Positions 59,001-64,000 of a stretch of 64,000 nt of DNA are shown piece after piece; the stretch's first letter is position 1, and each line of letters starts with the position of its first letter. The position numbers were made by a program, and so were the translations under genes. Below the pieces are notes generated by a model. It did not search any database and was not told where the DNA came from. It saw nothing but the letters and a program-made list of their open reading frames with translations. The stretch is from positions 8,666,874-8,730,873 of the forward strand of contig OZ020490.1 in assembly GCA_963971405.1 (NCBI GenBank). Reading direction: 5' to 3'. The DNA comes from Psococerastis gibbosa. Lineage: Eukaryota > Arthropoda > Insecta > Psocodea > Psocidae.

Positions 59001-61197
59001 TCAATTTTTAATTTTTTGGACCAAAAAATTGCTATGGAGGTTATTAGTCAGCGTGATACTCGGACCCGAGCTTGTATGGAGGTAGAGGCATATTTGGAAG
59101 AGACATATTTGCCAAGGCAGATGGAGCCCATTGAGTGGTGGCGCAATAACAGCCACACTTACCCGCATTTAAGTAAAATTGTACGGACCAACAATTGTTG
59201 TGTAGCATCTTGCAATCTTAGTGGACGATTATTCTCAGAAGCGAGTGAGGCATTTAGGGAGCGGCGATCTCACCTGAGTAGCAGTAAAGTGTCGCAGTTA
59301 TTATTTTTAAGGGAAAATCATGAGTTTTTGTAAATACTGATATAAAGGCTCTTCTTCTTTGTATGCCTCTTCTAGCGAAGATTGGCGATCATCATGGACC
59401 CTGGAGACTGCTGATGTAAAAAGGGAAGTCGAGTTCTTGCCAAACCACCAGGATGTTCCTCTACTGCCGGGAGCTGTCTGCCTTTCTTTCTTCCAGTGGA
59501 TTATTACATGCCGAAGGAGATTCTTTTCATACCGGATTTTTTTATAATATTTTTACTACGCCTGGACCTTATTTCGCTGCATATAATTTAATATATATAT
59601 TCTCCATGATTCATAGAAAAATATCACTTTAAAATAATGCATAAATAAAATAATTTTAAAATAGTATTGAGGCTTATAGAAAAATCAACGCTTTGATTTC
59701 AGTGCAACTGGTGCTGCCATCTACAAAATGACGTCACAAATGAACCACATAGGGCAAAGAATGGTTTTGAATATAGGTGGTACCAATAATTAAAAAAAAA
59801 AAAAAAAAAATACCTTTAGCTAGTGTGAATATCACATCTCTCCTAAACTCCTAAATAAGTAAACCTTTTCAAGTGCCAATCATTAGTTACATAATTTTAA
59901 ATCTCTTTCTAGTGCATTTCATTTTTTATTTTTTTTTGGTTTGACCAATACTGAACAACTGAAATTCCAAGTATTGGCATTGGGTGGTTCTCTGAGCCGA
60001 ACCCCCGACGAAGTAAGCAATACATAACAATACAATACAGACATTCGTCGCCAAAGCTCCACAATTTTCACAGTGATTTGTGCCATTCCAACCCTGCACA
60101 GCATTTGAAGTATATTTCAGTTATCATTTGTTTCAGTTGTGAAAAAAGAAGAATCTTCAGCTGCGTCTGAACTTATAATAGAACCAAAGAAGGAGAATAT
60201 CTCTACCGATGACGAAGATGATGAAATTAATTCAAAATACAAAGGCATGCTACGGGATGAGGATGATGAGAATGACCGGGCTGCATTTGACGCTGTAGCG
60301 GTAAAACGGGAGGCTTCATCGACAGATGAAGGAGCAATTATAAAGGAATGGTTGTCGGATGATGAAGATTCCACTAAACAGGAAGGGTTGTCGAATGACG
60401 GAGATACCATTAAAAAGGAAGGGTTGTCGAATGACGAAGATGCCATTAAAAAGGAAGATTCATCGATTGACGAAGATATGGAGAAAAGCAAAAGTAATGT
60501 TTGTCGCGTGTGTGGGAATATTTATAGAAGCAAATCATATCTGGCATACCACATGAAATCGCATACTGGTGAAGGTTTACATGAATGCGAAAAATGCGAG
60601 AAACAGTTTATAATGGGGTCTGCATTAAAGAAACACATGCAATCACATAAAAAGTCAAAAGCCTTTAGCTGCGTCGTCTGTCATAAAAGGTTTAAGCGGA
60701 AATGTCATTTGCATGATCACTTAAGGACACACTCAGGTGTGTTTCTATGTCAAATTTGCGACAAAACTTATAACCTGAAATCTAGTTTGATATATCATAT
60801 GGAGACTCATACGGGTGACAAGCGGTTTCCGTGCGAACTCTGCAGTGCAAGTTTCGAGCTAGACTCGCATCTTTTGAATCATATGAAGTCACATTTTGGC
60901 GGGAAACCTCCGTTTCGCTGCGAGAAGTGTAATCGGAGTTTTGGGCAAATTTCGGTCATGAGGAATCATTTAAAGAGTCATTCTGGAGGGAAACCTTATC
61001 ACTGTTCTGTCTGTTCAAAGACGTTTTCTTTGAGATGCTCGTTGATGAGCCATATGGACGTACATTTAGGGGAAAAGTTTCAATGTGAAATTTGTAATCA
61101 AGGTTTTGCACGAAGGAATTATTTGCAGAGGCACTTAAGGTATTGGCATTCTCAACCATTGGGTCCTAATTACGTTCCGAAGACAAATAAGGCATAG
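52887..61197 (+). CDS. C2H2 zinc-finger protein (2 exons, 8 fingers)
   Basis: Join 52887-53007, 60137-61197; 393 residues. Likely a nuclear DNA-binding protein. Exon 1 gives an acidic N-terminus (MDCDLIKIKVEPEDPDLYEQ); exon 2 starts in matching phase (G|TT) and adds an acidic stretch with four 12-residue repeats, then eight C2H2 fingers with TGE(K/G)-like linkers. The 7.1 kb intron holds a separate BED-hAT gene. Exon 1 is preceded by an acceptor-like TTCATTCTAG, so a non-coding first exon may lie upstream. Zinc-finger type is certain; target unknown. Confidence 0.85.
53120..53345 (-). pseudogene. LINE ORF2 C-terminal fragment (likely)
   Basis: The minus frame reads GPLQQGPRLFNMLSRSLKDS, then FRKAVKALLHS, like the end of Jockey/CR1 reverse transcriptase ORFs. 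Isolated remnant. Confidence 0.45.
53480..53890 (-). pseudogene. LINE ORF2 3' end with tail
   Basis: The minus frame reads INLAIQFYNQLPNNLKCLNV then LRYYFINNVFYTIDEVES, the usual end of Jockey/CR1-type ORF2 (fn.LP....F...lk..L....fY...E). It is followed by a 3' part with ACCTTATG repeats and an ATTATTATT tail at 53480-53510. Confidence 0.65.
54246..54464 (+). CDS. BED-hAT gene exon 1: BED zinc finger
   Basis: ATG at 54246. Encodes KKSALWNFFTPEEGFRAKCH, then VCKRMVSYRTTISNLRKHLD and RMH. The Cys-x2-Cys and His-x4-His spacing, with the aromatic W..F before, is the BED pattern. Donor CAG|GTAAGC. An acceptor-like ACAATTCTAG lies 20 bp upstream; the frame from C2H2 exon 1 would meet a stop there. 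Confidence 0.85.
54246..59333 (+). CDS. BED finger - hAT transposase-like protein, possibly domesticated (2 exons)
   Basis: Join 54246-54464, 57657-59333; 631 residues, both exons open, phase 0 junction. BED finger at about 23-64, then the hAT RNase H-like body: TVDTWTS (Asp199) and VVTDNTTAM (Asp266) keep the first two catalytic Asp. The CxxH motif reads CFGD (286-289), PTRW reads PTQW, and the conserved SER before the third acid reads SGR (595-597, Glu to Gly). The C-terminal dimerisation signature is otherwise there (PIEWWRNNSHTYPHLSKI, RLFSEASEAF). Loss of catalytic residues in a full-length frame suggests a ZBED-like host role. No terminal repeats or 8-bp duplication were found around it. 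It may also be a recently dead transposon. Confidence 0.8.
54848..55590 (-). mobile_element. TIR family B, copy B5, inverted and broken
   Basis: Pieces in inverse order: AACACCTAAAACATACCTGA, AGGTTCCGAAGAAGAATTAT, then after ~230 bp of other sequence CGTTAATAACGTCTGC, AAATTTAAAAGAAATAG-like and TGTGAACCTACATTCC. Neither terminal repeat survives. Confidence 0.6.
55748..55947 (-). repeat. SINE S1, nearly full copy
   Basis: Minus strand: tRNA-like head (GGTTCGAGTCCTACAC region, inverse at 55883-55905) and the S1 body, ending in an ATTTAATTATTTATTTAC-type tail. Confidence 0.75.
56046..56345 (+). mobile_element. Short Helitron-like element
   Basis: Begins TCTATATATAAAAATGAATC with ACGGCTGGACCGATTTCACT, as in many arthropod non-autonomous Helitrons, and ends in a G/C-rich part (GGGGCGAGCTGCGTAATGCC, CACCCGCCGCACCCCGCTTG). 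No terminal inverted repeat or duplication. Related to 25150-25860. Confidence 0.5.
56534..57353. mobile_element. Long (820 bp) member of the GGCGG..ATTCCACC superfamily
   Basis: Ends GGCGGATATTCCACCACATC and inverse, ~40 bp arms (to TTTCAGATTCCTATC), flanks TTA and TAA. Unlike the others the interior is not palindromic. It holds a 67-codon minus-strand frame (56560-56763) with FKFWRDRKKWCRKMMLM, and an inner palindrome TTTTAATGGCCGGCCATTAA near 57264. No known domain recognised. Confidence 0.78.
57354..57628. mobile_element. Fold-back family E, copy E3
   Basis: TAAGAGTGTATCATATTATA at the left and CTACGGGCTGTACACTGTAC at the right, with the TTCGAAAATTAAAAA and ATGATGCATATAGTAGTCTT stem parts. 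It abuts the 820-bp element and ends about 30 bp before the hAT exon. Confidence 0.7.
57657..59333 (+). CDS. BED-hAT gene exon 2: transposase-like body
   Basis: Acceptor TTTTTAG|GTG. 558 codons to TAA at 59331. Begins VDFSGVYYEILEPGEEN. Body motifs: CLTVDTWTSANKDCFIALTG, VVTDNTTAMLSAVED, WECFGDKINSIVNTAL, DVPTQWNSTFYMLERFL, FLDPRFKLLAF and the C-terminal WWRNNSHTYPHLSKI .. RRSHLSSSKVSQLLFLREN. No in-frame stop or shift. Confidence 0.88.
   Translation: MDFSGVYYEILEPGEENVLNTSSSVMAEVTMATPEETIADDTRGSIQVQDKPIMDSFLKLFYIDLQPFRLTEDRGFRTFIQHLNPNFEIPSRKTLSQTLIPNVYAACYEKTKKALENVESICLTVDTWTSANKDCFIALTGHFIDREFQLRKVLLKCDRTEEERTAENLANFFMAGLAEWGISTDKVPLVVTDNTTAMLSAVEDILHLKHWECFGDKINSIVNTALEAADIACLIEKVKGFVTLFKESSKAMNMLVEAQKTMGLEPKQVLEDVPTQWNSTFYMLERFLQLEIGIRDVLGVLDPNGEHLSGDDWVILRDLVKVLAPFENATKCGGEDKYIPASVVIVVTNGLTGLLSVLSDEVLQGPVKALLKDLQKGLLNGLGFVENHKLMSCVTFLDPRFKLLAFNFKPAADAVKELVISLVSLEIGRSKRKTAGTSCKANEQAETCSIFNFLDQKIAMEVISQRDTRTRACMEVEAYLEETYLPRQMEPIEWWRNNSHTYPHLSKIVRTNNCCVASCNLSGRLFSEASEAFRERRSHLSSSKVSQLLFLRENHEFL
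59345..59520 (-). repeat. Likely LINE 3' fragment
   Basis: Inverse of 4595-4740: GCGATCATCATGGAC, AAAGGGAAGTCGAGTT and CACCAGGATGTTCCT blocks are shared. Lies just after the hAT stop codon. Confidence 0.45.
59542..59752 (+). repeat. Dispersed repeat, twin of 31466-31674
   Basis: Near-identical 210 bp (ACTACGCCTGGACCTTATTT to GACGTCACAAATGAACC). Class unknown. Confidence 0.75.
59755..60136. other. C2H2 intron end, no feature seen
   Basis: A-run near 59792, ending in acceptor TTTGTTTCAG. Confidence 0.45.
60137..61197 (+). CDS. C2H2 gene exon 2: acidic repeats and eight zinc fingers
   Basis: Starts VVKKEESSAASELIIEPKKE. Four 12-residue repeats (like IKKEGLSNDEDA) lie at about 60337-60480, encoded by 36-bp units. 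Eight C2H2 fingers follow, starting NVCRVCGNIYRSKSYLAYHM and ending GFARRNYLQRHLRYWH. Stop TAG at 61195. Fingers are unlike each other, so this is not a recent tandem array. Confidence 0.92.
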
Positions 61198-61382
61198 TAA
61201 CAGATATATTCGATTAAAAAATTATATATAATATAACAACTGACTGGGAACGGTTCCGCAGCTTTCCATTTCCGCGGGGGTTGTTATAATGGAAAATTTC
61301 AGATGTGACTCAAGCGGGTGGCTGCTGCGGTGGCGACCTTTTATTTATTCGTCATCAATATTCATATAAAATAATAAATATA
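61198..61382. other. Downstream of the C2H2 gene, no feature seen
   Basis: AT-rich with a G-rich patch at 61270-61340. Probable 3' UTR and flank. Confidence 0.4.
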
Positions 61383-61640
61383 CCTCTTAAGTGCAAAATA
61401 CACATACAGTGACGTGGTAGGAGATATCATTAATAAAAATAAAATTAAAAAATGGCGTCATGGGATATGTTAATTACAAACATTTTAATAGATTTCTATA
61501 AAATGAAAAATTCAAATTTCCGTCAATGTCATTTGCATTCTGCAATGAGAGGTCGTCGGAAACCCCGCCTAAGTCTTGAATGTCTGCTACCACGTCACCG
61601 TATGTGTATTTTGCACTTAGAGGTCGGTGGAAACCGCGCC
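61383..61640. mobile_element. Composite fold-back MITE, copy A8, left end lost
   Basis: The right end CACTTAGAGGTCGGTGGAAACCGCGCC is a new outer variant (first 17: GGCGCGGTTTCCACCGA when inverted). The left side retains only CTTAAGTGCAAAATACAC and GACGTGGTAGGAGATATC. The inner element is present only on the right; core as in A1. Confidence 0.75.
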
Positions 61641-62713
61641 AAATTCCTGTCAGACCGTGCAGGCACTTTCTCGTATCCATCCGTCTTTTAATCTATGACA
61701 GAGTAGTCCCTACTAGCGGCCTTTGATACGAAATTAAACGCACTCAAATCAGTACCGTACATAGGCTATTAAAAATATTTTTATAATAATTAGTGTATTG
61801 TAACTTATTCTAAATCGTTAGGATTCTATTTTATTATCATGTCCAGAAAGAGAGGATTTTATTAGGGACTTAGCCTACTTATAGGTATATGGTGTCTGTT
61901 CGTGTGTTGTTTTATCTTAAATCTTAAAATAGACAGTAGAGACCATTAATTTTTATTGCCATGTATTGAAAGTAAAGTAATATTATAATTGACATTTTAA
62001 TATTATTGAGACAATTTTATATTTTGTGAACCTTATAAGATGACTAGGTTCAACACAACTACAACATAAGGGTCTTTTTAACGGTACTTATTAATGATAT
62101 TTTTTGTTTTGTAGGTAGCCTACCTGTAGGTAATACCCTAAACGGGGCGCACAAATGTATCTGTATCATCTATCTAATTTGAGACCGCTGCTCTGAAAAG
62201 GGGATTTGTGCTTTTGCCAAACCACCGCCGTAGCTTTTTCTGCCGGGAGCCTTCAGTCTTCCTATCTTCCCTTGCAAGGGCGGATCCGGCGAAAAATTTA
62301 GGGGGGGGGGAGGGTCACAAGTTTTTTGTAAGTTTAAAGGGTAATTTTTTGTTTGTTGAAAAGTTGAGTTTTATTTAAAAAAAAATTTAAACTAGGTTTT
62401 ACTACCGTGTTCCCTTGGACTATTATATTGCAGAAGTCGATACTTTTTGTGCCTCTTCACATGGTCCAAATTGCCATGATGATCGCTAAAAGAGGCATTT
62501 AAAGAAGTAATCAACAATGTTTTTTTTTTTAAACTGAGTGTATGTGTGTCTACAGAAGTCCCGCCCAAACCAGTAGCATTGGCGCGTAAATATAGCAAAC
62601 ATGTTAACACTTGAATTATCCACATTCACTACTGGCCAACTGTACAAAATTGTTTTTAATAAAATTAAACTAGTTAGAATAATTGCCGCGACCATAATAT
62701 CAATTTAATTCAG
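61641..62713. other. Intergenic, a few repeat traces
   Basis: LINE-tail traces near 62180-62260 and 62465-62505 (CATGATGATCGC), and a G-run near 62300. No gene recognised. Confidence 0.4.
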
Positions 62714-62754
62714 ATTTGAAAACCTATTAAGAACGGGTACAAATATGGACGATG
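62714..62754 (+). CDS. First coding exon of an unrecognised gene
   Basis: After acceptor-like ATTTAATTCAG there is a short exon; ATG at 62745, then GAC GAT G before a good donor GGTAAGT. MDD|D continues in phase 1 into 63723-64000. The exon could equally be a transcription start. The coding part is 62745-62754. Confidence 0.5.
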
Positions 62755-63153
62755 GTAAGTAGGCTTACTTACAGCAGGTAGGACTATTAGTATTGGTTAG
62801 TCTAATAATAATTCTAGTGAAACCGCATAATTGCTAAACCAGCACGGAAGATGGTTAATGGGCCTGACTATTTCACCAACATGTGGACTGTTCCTTGCAT
62901 TTCTCTTCAACAATAAAAAAAAAAATCGTCGGAAAATAGGATTTTCTAGCGTATAGCCTACCTCGTGAGTAGGTATCTGCTTCTCTTCAGCCTCATCGTC
63001 ATTTTTAGCGTGCTTCATTCCTTCCTTCATTGTGATAGTAGGTACTATAACTAGGTATATATACTATACCATTTACTATTATAACTTAATCTGGGGGGAA
63101 TAAAATGTAAATAAATCCATTTTGAATAGCAATTTCCATTCTAAACAGCATAC

Positions 63154-63290
63154 CTATTGAATTTTTGTTCTATTACTAAGCCAACCTAGCGGAGTTAGGG
63201 CTTTATAAAGCCTTAGACTCAGCCCGAGACCGCCTGATTCACATGCCCTCCGAAGCATGGCCAGAAAATGTGGTTATAAATGTGGGCCTT
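63154..63290 (-). repeat. SINE S1, 3' part
   Basis: Inverse of CCCTAACTCCGCTAGGTTGG and of ATGCTTCGGAGGGCATGTGA. Sits in the intron between 62754 and 63723. Confidence 0.7.
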
Positions 63291-63722
63291 ATTGAACAAA
63301 CATTCTTTCGAGCGAGATTTGGAGTCAGTACCAGTGTACCAACACTCTACGTCATGTCGTATGGGCCCGCTGTTGGGAACTATCGAAATTTTGAAAAACA
63401 CTCACTGATTTCTTTTTATACCAGCAAATTAATTTAATGCACAATATTTTGTTGCCGCTTACGCTATTTTAAATTTTATGCCGCATGTTTACATTTAAAA
63501 AAAATGGTGTTATTGAAGTAGGGGTTTTTTGGGGAGGAAACCACCCTCAAACAAAATTAAATTATTAAAATACATATTATGGTGATCGTTATCAAATCTT
63601 CTGTATGCTTATGAATTTTATGTTTCTCCAAGTTCTATTACGCAGACCCATGCGGCAGCGTTTCATAAACTACCTACTGCTATAATCGGCTAAGTTTCTG
63701 AAGTGTACGCTCAATGTTTTAG

Positions 63723-64000
63723 ATGCCATGCTGTTCCGCAAACGAACATTGAAAAGAATTGTGAAAGCTGTAGAGAGCTTGCCAAAGGGTTTTGCAGAAA
63801 TTATACAGAACCAGAAACTGAGTGTGGATAACAACCCAGGGAATCGCCAAGAATTAGGCCCATTTTCATTCAGCGACACGGACAGAGACGTTGGTGTGGA
63901 CCATATCAATTCTCCTGTCAATATTGAAGTGAGGAGATTTGTCCGAGATGATGACCCTGATAAACTGGTTTATTATTTAGAACACCAATACAAAGAGCTG
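63723..64000 (+). CDS. Unrecognised protein, exon running off the window
   Basis: Acceptor CTCAATGTTTTAG. Continuing from MDD the frame reads DAMLFRKRTLKRIVKAVESL, PKGFAEIIQNQKLSVDNNPG, then VNIEVRRFVRDDDPDKLVYY and LEHQYKEL, still open at 64000. Basic N-terminal helix-like stretch, then a polar acidic region; no domain recognised. Uniform coding-like composition and a clean phase match support a real exon. Confidence 0.6.

Noticed and set aside
51139..62190. A single 11-kb hAT transposon from the CAGGGGCTCCCAAAC end at 51139 to a GAGACCGCTGCTCTG stretch near 62175
   Set aside because: The two ends do not match as inverted repeats, there is no 8-bp duplication, and the interval includes the unrelated C2H2 gene.

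Overview
The window is animal nuclear DNA, most likely from an insect with a large, AT-rich, transposon-filled genome. The main gene is a eukaryotic multidomain acetyl-CoA carboxylase (ACC) of insect type, broken into 27 coding exons with GT..AG introns. The introns are packed with MITEs, tRNA-derived SINEs, LINE remnants and Helitron-like pieces. The order of insect cannot be fixed from sequence alone.

Layout: (1) Positions 1-49702 hold the ACC gene on the + strand, missing its 5' exon(s). The 27 exons join without a frameshift into 2290 codons plus stop, running from just before the AMPK-site region through biotin carboxylase, the biotin attachment Lys, the central region and carboxyltransferase to the C-terminus. 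A second possible 3' end, using an exon at 50658-50776, is also in frame. Intron 1 is 16.3 kb. (2) Positions 49703-52880 are intergenic and hold repeats only. (3) Positions 52887-61197 hold a two-exon C2H2 zinc-finger gene (+). Its 7.1 kb intron contains a second, complete two-exon gene on the same strand (54246-59333): a BED finger joined to an hAT transposase-like body whose catalytic Glu and CxxH His are replaced, so it may be a domesticated transposase. (4) Positions 62745-64000 hold the first exons of an unrecognised gene running off the end.

The most striking feature outside the genes is a superfamily of fold-back (palindromic) elements, about 20 in this window. Nearly all begin GGCG and continue with a variant of ATTCCAC, and most carry the core GTGGTAGCAGACAT near their centre. 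The arms between end and core differ from group to group. Insertions are flanked by TTA, TAA, ATA or TA. Several are nested in one another, and one composite family (eight copies) is an element inside an element that has multiplied as a unit. A deletion derivative of a PIF/Harbinger transposon, three hAT-type ends, two Mutator-like families with 9-bp duplications, five copies of a 700-840 bp terminal-inverted-repeat family, and two tRNA-shaped units (one in a hairpin loop) complete the picture.

ACC makes malonyl-CoA, the first committed step of fatty acid synthesis. The two nested zinc-finger/transposase genes look like a DNA-binding regulator and a former transposase; nothing in the sequence links them functionally to ACC.
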